The notes below the pieces were generated by a model that was not told the DNA's origin, made no database searches, and saw only the letters and a list, made by a program, of their open reading frames with translations. A DNA stretch of 64,000 nucleotides from the NCBI GenBank assembly GCA_965644315.1, contig CBFFRQ010000057.1, positions 248,001 to 312,000 of the forward strand. The letters are read 5' to 3'. Shown here piece by piece: positions 1 to 11,200 of this stretch (position 1 is its first letter; every line of letters begins with the position of its first letter). The stretch is from Caecitellus pseudoparvulus. Lineage: Eukaryota > Bigyra: Bicosoecida. The translations under genes were made by a program, and so were the position numbers.

Positions 1-1083
1 TGATGACTTCCCGCAGAGACGGCATGCTGCCGAGGGTGGAGAGGCTGCGAAGTGGAGCACACGCTGAAGCTTCCAGGCGCAGCAGCTTGGGCAGCCCCCC
101 CTCTGCCAGGCCCTCGAAGGACACCAGAGGGTTTCCGTTCAGAATCAAGTGCAGCAAGCCTGGGGCAGCTGTGCGCTCCAGTAAGGCTGCACCGACATCC
201 CCTGCCTCCTCCCGGGCAGTGACGGCAGCTTCCTCTGCTGCCTCAGTCAGCAAGCGCTGCAGGATGGACTCCTCTGTGATGGCTGGCTCTTCATCTTCAT
301 CCTCCTCTCCCGCTTCACGGGACTTGGAGCGCCGGCTGCGCTTGCTGGCCGCGGCTTTGGCAGCCGCCTTGGCCGCTGCCCGGGCCTCCTTGCGGGCGGC
401 ACGGCGCAGGCGCTCGAGCTGGTGCAGGGAGGGTGGCGGCGGCGGCGGCTCGCGAGGCTCCAGGGATACCAAGCGGTTGTGGGCTGCGTTGAGCACTTGC
501 AGGTGGGGGCACCCGCTGAAGTCAGCGAGCGTGACGAGGGAGTTGTGCGCGACATTGGCTGCCAGCAAGCTGGGCATGCTCGTGGCGATGGGGCGGGGGT
601 CTGTCACGTGGTTGTGCGACGCATCCAGGTACCGGATGTGCTTCATTCCTGCCAAAGCATTGCCGAAAGCGGTCGCCTGGCGGCCGGCAATGTTCAGCTT
701 GCTGTACGCAAAGCCCGTCCCGTCGATGGTCCGTTGCCTGAGCGCAAGGGTCGGCGAGCAGTGAGGTCAAACGGTGTGGCATGTGGCAAGCTGGACGTGA
801 GTCCTGCTGTACAAAGCTAAGCGGTCGCACAGCACGCGGCCATGGCCCCCAGCACTGGGCCAGACACGGCAAGCAGCTGTCCGAGCATTGCTGAAAACGC
901 CACCGCGTCGCTGCGACCAGCAGTCTGCACGCACAGTTGTGACAGGCCATCTGCGATGTCTTCCGGCTGCAGGACGAGGGATTCAACGGCAGTAACCGAT
1001 GTGACCAGCTTGGGCTTGTCTGAGTCGGTCTTGGACTCGCCCTCCTTCCCTTCCAAGGCGGGGGCGCCGGAGGCAGCAGCCAT
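1..1083 (-). CDS. Leucine-rich-repeat protein, 3' part outside window
   Basis: Two exons are visible: 1083-935 and 737-1, the second running off the window. They join across a 197-nt intron (934-738, donor GTGCGT, acceptor CAG), giving the junction LSQLQRTIDGTG in one continuous frame. The first 49 residues start MAAASG and are unremarkable. The second exon carries LRR-like units (RYLDASHNHV, LLAANVAHNSL, LQVLNAAHNRL), then a Pro run, an Ala/Lys/Arg-rich helical stretch and an acidic patch, then further LRR units (LLHLILNGNPLV, KLLRLEAS). The charged helical insert inside an LRR array is unusual but seen in LRRC-type eukaryotic proteins. It probably mediates protein-protein binding; no specific function can be assigned. 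It is divergent from the aminotransferase gene, with about 340 bp between the starts. Confidence 0.8.
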
Positions 1084-1423
1084 GGTTGACTGTGCCCTGT
1101 GTGGTCTGGCACGCACGCCGTGCCGGTGCCGTTCAGAGAGAGCAGGCCAGGCTGTGCTGCAGCTGTAAATGGACTTCGTCTGAAGTTCCCGCAATTTCGT
1201 TTGTGCTCCCTGCAGAGAGCTGTGCTCGGAACAGTTCACATGCGCCGCGCCTGCCTGCCACGCGCCATAACTCCTCCTCAGCAAGCCAAGCAGAGCTGTC
1301 GAAGGGGCATATTCGTGAACCACCCCTCTCTGTACACCTACCTGGCAGCCACCACTGCCTGGCGTCCTTGGATGGGCGCATGACCTCACTGGTGCCGCTT
1401 GTTCCCCTCCGATTCCACGCAGC
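1084..1423. promoter_or_regulatory. Divergent intergenic region (LRR gene / BCAT)
   Basis: These 340 bases separate two start codons on opposite strands, so they must hold both promoters. I saw no TATA box or repeated element that I would name. Confidence 0.4.
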
Positions 1424-3031
1424 ATGCTGAGCCGCAGTGTGGCTGCAGCGGCTGCCGTGGCGCGGGTGCAGGCTCGCGCCATGTCCACGGGGTGGGCTCC
1501 CCTGGACGCCTCCAAGATGGTGACGAAGCTCACGGACAAGCCAAAGGTGAGCGATCTCCCGGCAGGCAGGCGCTGTGGCTGTTCCCACCCCGCACCCCGC
1601 CGAGTGATTCCCCACCCAGACCAAGGTGGCCAAGGAAGAACTGAAGTTTGGGACAACCTTCACAGATCACATGGTGGAGGTGGACTGGGACAACAAGAAC
1701 GGGTGGCATGCACCTGAAATCACCCCTTACCACAAGATCCCCATCGACCCTGCTGCCAGTGTCCTGCACTACAGCCTTGAGGTGCGTGTTGCTTGGTGCA
1801 GTGCACTTCCACCACGCTGACGCACCGTGGCTTGTTCTGCGCCTGGCTTCGCGCCTTTGCCCGCTCCCTGGCCCGCCTGTTGCTGGACATGATGTACCAT
1901 GAGCCAAGCTAGCTTGGGCTGCCTTGGTTGGCTGCCACTGCGCGGCGTCCCCCCTCGGCGCGCCACCCCAGCCACGACTCCTGCCCCTCGCAGTGCTTCG
2001 AGGGCATGAAGGCCTATGTGGACAAGGAAGGGAACGTCCGCCTCTTCCGCCCCGACATGAACATGAACCGCATGCACACGTCGATGCTCAGGCTGGCCCT
2101 CCCCGTGCGTGCCTGCCCCGTGCCGCTCAGAGGCTTGGCCGGCAAACCACACCCTGCCCTTGCAACCCTGCAGGATTTCGACAAGAACGAGTGGCTGGAG
2201 TGCATCAAGCAGCTCATTCGGGTGGACAAGGAGTGGATTCCTCGTGGAGAAGGCTACTCCCTGTACATTCGCCCCACAGGCATCTCCACTCACGTACGTC
2301 GCCGCCCAGCTCCGGCTCCAGCTCCGCTCACCCCTCCTTCACCTCACTGCCTACTTCCCACACAGCCATTCCTGGGGGTGGGCGCGTCCAGCCAGGCAAA
2401 GATGTTCACCATCTTGAGCCCCGTGGGGCCGTACTACCCTGAGGGCTTCGCGCCCGTCACTCTGTACGGCGAGAAGCGGTACGTGCGGGCGTGGCCGGGT
2501 GGCACCGGCGACACCAAGGTTGGTGCCAACTATGGTCCCACCATTCAGCCCCAGCTCCAGGCAGCGGATCGGGGGTACTCCCAAGTGCTGTGGCTGTTCG
2601 GGGACCAGGATGGCGGGCAGGTGACGGAGGTGGGCACCATGAACCTCTTCATCTTGTGGGTGAATGAGGAGGGGGAGAAGGAGCTCGTGACGGCTGCTCT
2701 GGACGGCACCATTCTGCCAGGCGTCACTCGTGACTCCATCCTGGAGCTGGCTCGTTCCTGGGGAGAGTTCAAGGTGACGGAGCGCTCCGTGACCATGGGG
2801 GAAGTCACACGTGCCATCGAGAGCGGCCGCCTCATTGAGGCATTTGGCTCTGGCACTGCCGCGGTGGTCGCGCCTATCAAGCGTGTGCACTTCCAAGGCA
2901 AGGACTACCCCGTGCCCATCGAGGAGGAGCTGCAGTCCGGCGTCACCACCAAGCGTGTGTGGGATGAGCTGAAGGACATTCAGTATGGCAACGTGGAGCA
3001 CCCGTGGTCAGTCGTTATTGACAGGCTGTGA
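1424..3031 (+). CDS. BCAT: Branched-chain amino acid aminotransferase, mitochondrial type
   Basis: Fold-type IV PLP enzyme that moves the amino group between Leu/Ile/Val and 2-oxoglutarate. Five exons (1424-1546, 1620-1781, 1994-2104, 2174-2293, 2366-3031) are all joined in phase 0, giving 393 residues, the usual size of eukaryotic BCATs. The N terminus (MLSRSVAAAAAVARVQARAM) is Arg/Ala-rich and lacks acidic residues, as in a mitochondrial presequence. Family signatures include CFEGMKAY, RLFRPDMNMNRM, the probable PLP lysine in GDTKVGANYGP, EVGTMNLF, LDGTILPGVTRDSIL and AFGSGTAAVVAP. Intron 2 (1782-1993) is 212 nt, the longest in this gene; the others are 69-74 nt. POLD3 starts 95 bp downstream on the same strand. 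Confidence 0.96.
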
Positions 3032-3126
3032 GCACGCACTTCCATCAACTCCGCATTCCTCAATTACCCCAATCAACTGCCTTCCGTGAGCGGGGGTGGA
3101 AAATGCAGCTTCCCGTCTGAGGCGCC

Positions 3127-4677
3127 ATGGCTGCACTTCGTGATGATCTGACCGGCTATTTGCTGGGGGAAAAGCGGGCGGTGTCGGCTGTCTGGCTCGC
3201 GAACGTCGCCGGCGTGCCAGCACTGGAGAGCCAGGCGTACGATGAGCTTGCGCCGCGCCGTTGGGTGACCGTGGAGCACTTGCCCTGTCTCCTGCACAGA
3301 GCATTGGAGGCGTTTGCAAAAGAGCATGCCAAAGAGAAGCTTGGCGTGACGTATTTGGTCGCGGGCATGACCCATGCTGGCGTCTACACGGTTCAAATCG
3401 TGCCGGCAGCGGAAGTTGAAAGTGAGCCAACGCTGGGCAACGTCCTCCCCGCCCTCCCCGATGCATGGTGCTTGAGCTTTCACAGAGACAAAGGCCGACT
3501 TAGCACATGTGTCTTCATGCCACGTGTACGCACTGACCCCCACCGCTGATGGGCCTGGTGTGGACGCGGTGTGGAATGAGAGCATCACACAGCTGCGAGG
3601 CTTTGCAGCAGACCCCACTGCCCCAGACAGTGAGCGGTACTGGACGAACAAGTGCGCCCCTTTGCAGCAAGCAAGTGTGCCATAATGCCATCCCCCATGT
3701 TTGTGCTTGCGGCGCTTCCTCCGCGCAGATCAGGCGGCGTGACACTGGAAGGCGTGACCTTGGCCGAGCCTGCAGCTGCGCTGCCCTTGGCGCCAGCCCA
3801 CGCACCTGCGCGGGCCGTACCGCCGCCACGCAGAGCAAGCGCAGCAGCAGCCCCCGCACCCCATCGCCCAGTCAAGCCCAAGGCTGTGGCAGCCACCGAT
3901 GCACAGTCGTTCTTTGGCGCCCGGAAGGGGGCAGCTCGCAAGCCGACGACGCAGGCAGCCCCCAAGACGGCTTTCGCTGCAGCCCGCAAGGCGACTGAGG
4001 ACGCGCTGGTCTTCGACGACGAAGAAGAGGAGGGCGCTGGGAAGGCGGGCGTCTCTGCCAACGGCAAGCGGCCCAAGGGCAGGCCGTCAGGTGACGCCTC
4101 GCCTGAGCGTGCGCAGGTGGTCAGGAAGCGCCCGCGCCAGGATGTCGTCGAGGACTCTGATTCGGAGGAGGAGAGCAGTGCACAGACCACAGCTGCACCA
4201 ACCAAGGGCGGCAGTGGCGGCAAGAAGAAGGCAGCTGGGTCAAGCCGTTCGAAGGTGTCGCGAGGGCCCACGCAGGCTTCAGTGGGAGACATCAAGGAGA
4301 GCCAGTTCGAGGATGTGGGGGTGCGGCGAGATGCACAAGGGCACGTCGTGCCCAGCCAAGGCAACGTGGAGATGATGTCCAACTTTGCCCATGCCGCACC
4401 AGACCCTGCCCCCGCAGCGTCCGCTGGCTCTGGCGGGGGTGGCAAGCGCAAGCAGAAGCTCGTGGAGACGACTTACATGGATGACTCAGGGTACATGGTC
4501 ACGAGCAAGAAGTGGGTGGACGTGTCGGGGGATGAGGAGGAGGAGGAGCCACAAGCCGCCCCCAAGGCTGCCCCCAAGGCTGCTGGCAAGACTATCTCAA
4601 AGGCCGCCCCGAAGCGTAAGGGCGGTGGCGGGAAGCAGGCAGCCCTCATGTCATTCTTTGGCAAGAAGAAATGACCG
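3127..4677 (+). CDS. POLD3: DNA polymerase delta subunit 3 (POLD3/Cdc27/p66)
   Basis: Non-catalytic Pol delta subunit that links the polymerase to PCNA during replication. Three exons, 3127-3421, 3486-3651 and 3729 to a TGA at the right-hand end, give 468 residues, very close to the human length (about 466). Residues 1-150 match the POLD3 N-terminal domain (VTVEHLP near 45, LGVTYLVAG near 72, HVSSCHVYAL after the first splice). The middle is a long Ala/Pro/Lys and acidic low-complexity linker. Near the C terminus is the POLD3 signature TTYMDDSGYMVTSKKW, and the protein ends in the PIP box QAALMSFFGKKK, which binds PCNA. The first splice (AAGTTGAAA to AGACAAAG) is fixed by frame and by continuity with the family. 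Confidence 0.92.
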
Positions 4678-4800
4678 CGGCGCAAAACAATTGACACTCG
4701 CCAACGAAACCTGCAGCGCTTGGAACATACACAACATAGCCACCAGAAAGCACTACAGCTGGGCAACCACCCAGCGTATCTCTGCGAAACAAGCTACATC

Positions 4801-5182
4801 ATGGTGCGGCGAATGCTGAAGCGCTCGCGATGTGCTCCGCGCTTCAGTGCATGCCCTCCCCCCTGTGAATTCCCAGGCTGAAGCATCGGAAAGCACAGCC
4901 GTTGTGTTGAATGTGGGCATCACGTGCCAGGGATGTGTCGGTGCCGTGACACGCCTGCTGCAGAAGGTGGAGGGTGAGTGGCGTGTTGCGGAATTCGGCC
5001 ACTGCATGCGGCACGCTCAGCGCTCTTCAAGCACAGGGGTTGAGAGCGTTGACGCAGACGTCGAGCAGAGGAAAGTCACTGTCAATGGAACTGCATCTGA
5101 GGAGGCCTGCATTGCTGCCCTGTCCACGTGGGCCTCCAAGAGTGGCAAGGTGCTGCAGCCCTGGTCTGCCAAGTCGGTGTGA
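4801..5182 (+). CDS. ATOX1: Heavy-metal-associated (HMA) copper-chaperone-like protein
   Basis: Small cytosolic metallochaperone candidate of 81 residues, the size of ATOX1/Atx1. The metal site is the Cys pair in GITCQGCVGAV; the HMA beta-alpha-beta pattern continues through SVDADVEQRKVTVNGTAS. Exons 4877-4973 and 5037-5182 are firm (junction E-G-V-E). There is no in-frame ATG between them and an upstream stop at 4817. The best solution is an ATG at 4801-4803 followed directly by a 73-nt intron (4804-4876, GTGCGG to CAG), giving MAEASEST. This start is inferred, but the intron has the same length and borders as its neighbours. It is convergent with the SDR gene, whose stop lies 97 bp away. 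Confidence 0.82.
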
Positions 5183-5279
5183 GCGCACATCAAGCGCATC
5201 TCCACAAGCTGGAATGCGCCCAGAGCAATGCAAGCGCCCAAATTCATTTGCAGTGACAGAGAGCACTGCTCTTGCGCCC

Positions 5280-6206
5280 TTAGATGTGGCGAATGATGCC
5301 ACCCTCGGCCCGTTGAGAGGCACCGTTCACTGCTGCCCCCAGCGACGATGCAAGAAACACCACAACATTTGCGACTTCCTCCACCGTCAGCAGCCGCTGG
5401 TGCAGAGAGGTTGGCTCGTGTTCCTTGAAATAGCTGCGCATGACTTCCTCTGCGGTCAAGAGGAAGCGGGCGAACGTGGGTCAGAGCAGCGGCAGGAGCA
5501 AGTGCACTTGCGTGCAGGGCCGCAACGCACCAACAGGCTTGTCTTCGCCATCTGCCAGCTCCTGAAAGTACTTCTGCACACCTGCTGTGGCTGTGGGGCC
5601 CGCCAGGACGCTGTTCACTGTCACACCAGTGCCCTTCGTCGTCTCGGCCAAGCCTCGCACAAGTCCGATGACTGCCGACTTGGATGTAGAGTAAGGCACC
5701 ATATTGGGCAAGGGCTTTATGCCTGCCTCACTGGCAATGACCACCACTCGTCCAGTGTTGCGGGAGCGCATGGTGGGCAAGTAGTGCCGCGTGCAGCGCA
5801 CGACAGACATGACGTTGGCTGTCCACACCTCCTCCCACTCTTCATCAGAGAAATCTTCGAATGCCTTGCTCTGGTACTGCCCGAAGTTGCAAATCAAGAC
5901 ATCCAGCTCTCCACCAGCGTCTACCGCAGCGAAGACCTCCTTGCAGCCGCTGGCCTTGGTCATGTCTCCAGCAGCTGGCAGAGCCGTGCCGGTGCAGCCG
6001 TCCCCTGCCTGCAGCTCCGCGCACACGGCCTCACAGCGAGCCTGGCTACGGCCATTTACGTATACGGTGCTGCCGCACTGCAGAAACAGCTGTGCGATGC
6101 CCCGCCCGATGCCAGATGTGCTGCCCGTCACCAGCACACGCTTGCCTGCAAGTCCAAGCTGCAATCCCGCAGTGCTTGGCGAGCTGGCCGAAGTGGATGC
6201 TGCCAT
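5280..6206 (-). CDS. Short-chain dehydrogenase/reductase (SDR)
   Basis: Classical SDR oxidoreductase of 281 residues. Exon 1 is 6206-5531, exon 2 is 5449-5280; the 81-nt intron starts GTGCGT. The Rossmann nucleotide motif is [13 protein letters not shown], near residue 25; the R in NGRSQAR after the second strand suggests NADP(H) preference. The active site is visible as VVVIASEAG (Ser) and PYSTSKSAV (Tyr-x-x-x-Lys). The usual NNAG motif is changed to CNFG. The C-terminal exon continues the fold with [13 protein letters not shown] and [10 protein letters not shown], where most SDRs have a GxxxxVDGG-like end. The substrate is unknown. The start MAASTSAS was chosen because it lies just ahead of the Rossmann strand; the in-frame extension upstream is low-complexity. 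Confidence 0.9.
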
Positions 6207-6719
6207 GGTGCCTGAGAGGGGTACACAGGTGCATGATTCAAGGGGCGTTCGCAGGGGGGGGGGTTGGGGTGTGTGCTGTTGTAGACGCTCCTGCGTCGCA
6301 GAGATTCGGTGCTTCCCCCACCACCAACGCTTGAACCGCTCGCAAGTCCCGGCACATAGCAGCACTGAAACTCACGAAGGCAATGCACAAAAGAGAAATC
6401 GAAGTACGCTTGAAGCAGCTTGATTCAGGGTGGAGTTTCTGTGAGTTGGTGTTTTGTCTGGATCTGTGCATTGCCACGCTGGACGAGACGGTGTCGGTCC
6501 AGTACCTACCTGCAACGCGCGCTCTGCGCTAAACTCCAGCACACCCAAGAAGTCTGAGTGGCAGCAGGGCACTCTGTGCGAGCATCACAGCGGCTTCACG
6601 TGCAACACTCTGTCTCAGCCGTGTGTCTCCGCTGTGGTGGTTGCTCTGCAGGCGCAACATCGCACTGCCACGCCAGCTGGCAGCCCTCGACTGCAAGTAG
6701 GCAGATCAGGTAGGCTGGC
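6207..6719. promoter_or_regulatory. Divergent intergenic region (SDR / LRR gene 2)
   Basis: 513 bases between opposite start codons. Near the SDR end there is a 9-base G homopolymer in a GT-rich context (about 6256-6275). No gene or RNA was recognised. Confidence 0.35.
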
Positions 6720-7961
6720 ATGTTCATCCAGAAGGACACCCGCAAGGTGCGGGAGATTCTGTCAGACCCAGATGATCCTCGGAAGGAGCTGAAGCTTGCC
6801 CGTCGTGAGGCAGAGTTCGGCGGCACCACGAAGCTGCTGTGCGAGCCAGGCACCGAGGCGGCCCTCACCGACTTGGAGTACCTCTCGTTGTACGGCAACA
6901 AGTTGACCAAGTTGTCTCGATTCGAAGTAGTGTGCGCCTCGCCGTTGAAGCAGCTGAACTTGGGTAGAAATCTCTTGACAGCCTTGCCGTCATGTGTGCG
7001 TGGAGCGGTTTGAATGCTGCGTGGCCTGGCGCCGTCACTTCGCCCTGCACGCTGCATTGCGATGGTCAGATCGGCACACTGTCATCTACACTGGAACATC
7101 TATGGGTTGACGACAACATGCTGTCTGAGTTTCCCCACGTGCGTAGAGCAGCCGCTCGCCACAGCTGGCGCTGACTGTCCACGAAACGCCGGCGAAACAC
7201 CCGCAGTGCGTAGCCGAGCTGACTCTGCTAAGGACACTGCGGCTGAGCAACAACAGCATCCAGACAGTGCCAGATGCAATATGCTCTCTTGCGCACATGG
7301 AAGTGTTAGCGCTGGATGGGAACAAGCTGTCCGAGCTGCCTGCTGAGCTCGGCGCCATGTCCAAGCTGCAGCGCTTGGTTCTCCGGTGCGTTATCGACTG
7401 CAGTCCGGCTGTGTGCATTGCAAGGCTCCGCTGCCACCACCAACGCGTGGCTTGGACCCCACCCTGCGATCCTCCGCTCACAGGGGGAATCAGCTGGTGG
7501 CCCTGCCCGCCTCAATCGGGCGCCTGTCCCACCTCGAGTTCTTGGCAGTCAATTCCAACCGCCTCACGTCGCTTCCAGAGTCATTTGCGGGGCTGACGGC
7601 GCTCAAGACCCTCATTGCGAATGCCAACAAGCTCAGCGAAGTGCCTGCATGGCTACCAGCACTACCAGCTCTGTCCAGCCTCCAGCTGGCAAACAACTCC
7701 ATTCGAACTCTACAGCCGGAGGCAGTGGCAGCTTGGCGAGATTCCTTGCCTGCCGTCTTCTTGCAGGCCTTGGCAGAGGAAAGTGGCGAAGCAAGCACGG
7801 CTGAGCCCAGCGTCGCAGCTGGTGCTGGCGCCGGGGGCGGGTCTGCCGCAACGGTGAGCCTGGAAGGCAACCCGTTGTTGGAGCCCTTCGACAAAGTGAA
7901 GCTTGCCAGCTACGCTGAGCCCATCATCCGCACCATCCAAGCAAAGAAAGCAAGGCGGTAG
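6720..7961 (+). CDS. Leucine-rich-repeat protein (Shoc2/LRRC40-like array)
   Basis: Intracellular LRR protein of 333 residues. Four exons (6720-6995, 7070-7138, 7207-7385, 7484-7961), with all three donors reading GTGCGT. Regular 22-24-residue repeats of the type LxxLxLxxNxLxxLP are visible: LEYLSLYGNKLTKL, LKQLNLGRNLLTALP, LEHLWVDDNMLSEFP, LRTLRLSNNSIQTVP, MEVLALDGNKLSELP, LEFLAVNSNRLTSLP, LKTLIANANKLSEVP and LSSLQLANNSI. The introns fall between or at fixed places within repeats. The C terminus has an Ala/Gly linker and then SLEGNPLLEPFDKV, ending in a basic tail KKARR. There is no signal peptide or kinase domain, so it is probably a cytosolic scaffold. The gene lies 269 bp ahead of the CBM20-TPS gene. 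Confidence 0.92.
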
Positions 7962-8230
7962 GCGGCGATGCTGCAAGCCCCCATGCGACGGCTCAGGTGT
8001 GCTCCTTCTGCGCTTCGTTGCGTGCACTACCCACTTCCTACACAGCTACTGCGTTCCGCCCAGTCACCGACCTTGGGCAGCGGCGCCAATTCACATTCCC
8101 CGTACATCCCCGGTGTGCCTGGTTGCAACGTGGGTGCCCTGGTTGCCCGCCGGCAGCGCCCCAGCATGGGCCGCAGCAGTTTGCGTTGCCTGCAGCGTGC
8201 ACGCGAACCACACCAGCAGGAAACGCCAGC

Positions 8231-11200
8231 ATGGCTTCTGAGCCCATGTGGTGCCGCCTGAACCTCAAGGTGAGCAGGGGCAGTACACTGGGCACGGCAT
8301 GCACACAGGCGACACGTCCGAGCTCGACTCCCCACCGTGCAGGTTCATGCACACGCGCAGCAAGGAGAGACGCTGGTGGTGTGCGGATCGGCGCCCTCCA
8401 TGGGCTCCTTTGCCCCTTCGCAAGCCGTTGTCCTGCACACGAGCCCTGAGACTTACCCGCTGTGGAGTCCAGCTCAGGCTCTCACAGTGCCATTTGGAAT
8501 CCAGCTCAGATACAAGTATGCAGGTACGTGGCTCGCCTTGCGTGTGCTGCAGGCCCTGCACTTGGGGTGCGGCAGGTGCACTGCACCAGACCCGGCAACG
8601 CCACGACACCGCGCGCCTCCTCACACCGCTGCTCTGCGCCTGCCTCAGTTTTCTCCGGAGGAACCATCCGACAGTGGGAACCTTTGACTGGGGATCGTAC
8701 TGTCTTCACTGATAAGAGCTCTCTGGACCTGGTAGACACGTGGGGTGTTGCGCCTGCCAAGGCGCCTGGCTCGCAGAGGCAGCGGCATGGCCAATCCCCC
8801 AGTGGAAGTGGCGCCCACTCCAAGCCCGTCCGACTGGCAGGACTTGGATCCTCCATGGGTGCAGCTCCTGGGCCAAACAAGCCGCGGTTCATGATGGGCG
8901 AGGCCCCCGCTGTCATCTCCGCCGGCCTGCCTGTCTCGTCCCCCATGATGCATGCCATGGCCCGCCCCTCGTCTTTGCCCCTGGATATCGGCCAGGAGGG
9001 TGGGCAGGCAGGCGACGGCATGGGTGTCTCCAATGGCAAGCTGTCCCCACCTCAGGCCGACGCCGGAGACGTGGTGGGGGTGGGGCACCTGCGGCAGCCA
9101 CGCCCCATAGACGGAGTGGACCTCATGGGTCCCCTCCCAGTAGATACGGCCACCCCTGTAGACACACAGCCGAGGGCGCTCAGCGGCCCGGCGGCTCTGC
9201 AGTCCCCTGAGATGGGCGGTGCGGTGGCGGCAGCGTCTTCGGGGTCCTCCTCCCTTCCAGGGTGGGTGCCCCCGCCACCTTCAGCCAGCTCAGGCACTGC
9301 CAGTGTGCGAGACATGCTCACAAACCGGCGCATGGTGGTGGTGTCCTTCCACCTGCCCGTCATTCTGCGGCGGGGCGAGGATGGCACGTGGGTCGCCACG
9401 TGGGATGTGGACAACTTCCTCGCCCGCTCCAAACACAGCGTGGCGTCCGAGCTGCCTGTGCAGTGGGTGGGCTGCGTCACCCGGCGGTGTGTGGATGCTG
9501 TCACAGCCAGTGAGGGCACACGAGCCCACCGTAGCTCCGATGTTTCCCGCATCTCGGCAGATGATATCCCGCCGGTGGACGCCAGTCCTCTGCCGAGCAC
9601 CGGCAGTGCTGGGGATGCATTGGACGCCGCTGGCGCCTCCGCAGCGACGCTGGCTGCTCTGGCAGCGCAGCAGGAGGAACGCCAGAGCACTGTGATACAC
9701 ACAGAAGCCATGTCCGGCGATGCAGTCATGGGCGGCGTCGGGGCGGGTGCCACAGCCCCGCGGTACGTGTTTGCAGCGCCCCACGCTGCAGGTGCGTCCG
9801 CATCCGCGCCAGGAGACGTGCTAATCCCGGCAGAAGGCTTGGGCAGCTCCCCACCTTTTCCTCTGGATGGCGCATCGCCACCACTGCACCCTATCCGGGA
9901 GCCGAGCTCTGACACGCCCCCAGCACCGCCAGTGTCGGATGAGGACTTCCTGGACCTCACCTCCGCCGACCAGGAGAGCATCCGGGCCGCCTTGCGCCCC
10001 ATGAACGTGACGCCCATTTTCCTGGGCCATGATAACGTCGTCCTGGCACCGCCCAGCCCGAAGAAGGGCACCAGGCCAGGCGATGTAGACCACCGAGTTT
10101 GGGGCTCGGAGGCTGAGACCATGTCCCCCACTACAGCCAGCGACGCGCCAGGGGATTGGTATGCAGGGCAGGGTGACGACCCCGGCTACCGCCAGCTGGT
10201 GCCACGGCATGCTCTTGAGGGGGAAGCGGCGGCTGAGCGCGTGGAGGTGTCTTCCGGCTTGGACAAGGCAACTGTGCGGGCGTTTGGCATGTACTGCTCC
10301 ACAGTCCTGCGTTCCGCCATGAACAATGTCCTGGACCTGGGCCCCAACATCGCGACGTCAGCTGGCTCAGCTGACGAGGGCCAGGGAGACGCCTCCATCA
10401 CCAGCCGCATGTACAAGTTGCGCAACATGGGCTGGCGCGCGTACGTGAAGGTGAACGAGTACGTCGCCCGCGTCGCAGCAGCCGCCCTGGGGAAGGGGGA
10501 CATTGTATGGACACATGACTACCACATGTGCATGGTGCCACACTTCTTGGCGCAGCTGGTGTCGCCACCCCCGCCCCAGGTCTTTTACATGCACGCCTCC
10601 TGGCCCACAAGCGAGGTGTTCCGGTCCCTCGCCGAGCGGGAACACCTCCTGAATGGTATGCTGCAGGCTGATGTCATCGGCTTCCACACCTTCAACCACG
10701 CCCGGCACTTCCTGCAGTGCTGCAAGCGCATCCTGGGCCTGAACTACGCCAGCCGTGGAGGCAGCCTGGGCTTGGACTGCAGGGGGCGCGACGTCATGGT
10801 GGACATCTCTCACATGGGCGTGGACGTGCCGGTGCTGGATGGGTGGATGGCGTCCGAGGAGGCTGCCGCTTTTGCCAGGCACCTGCGCAGCAAGTACCCC
10901 AGTCGTCTCATCCTCGGCGGCTTCGACGTCGCCCAGCGCCTGTCAGGCGTCGCCCTCAAGCTGCTCGCTTACGAACGCCTGCTGGAGGAAAACCCACGGT
11001 ACCGCACTAAGCTGGTCTTGGTACAGCGGTGTGAGCTGCGGGATGCGCCGGCCGTTGACGCAGCGCGCACCAGCCGGGAGATCCGCACCCTCGTGAAACG
11101 CATCAAGGCGCGGTGGGGGCCTGTCGTGGACTATGCCGAGGCGGTGGCCTTCCCACCCACCCTGCGCATCGGCCTTTTCCACTGCGCCGATGTGCTGGTG

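Noticed and set aside
4974-6215. 413-codon plus-strand frame over HMA and SDR genes
   Set aside because: It begins with GTG inside an HMA intron and is antisense to a well-supported SDR; no homology.
9052-10131. 359-codon minus-strand frame opposite the TPS gene
   Set aside because: Composition-driven shadow in GC-rich sequence; the sense frame carries conserved GT20 sequence.
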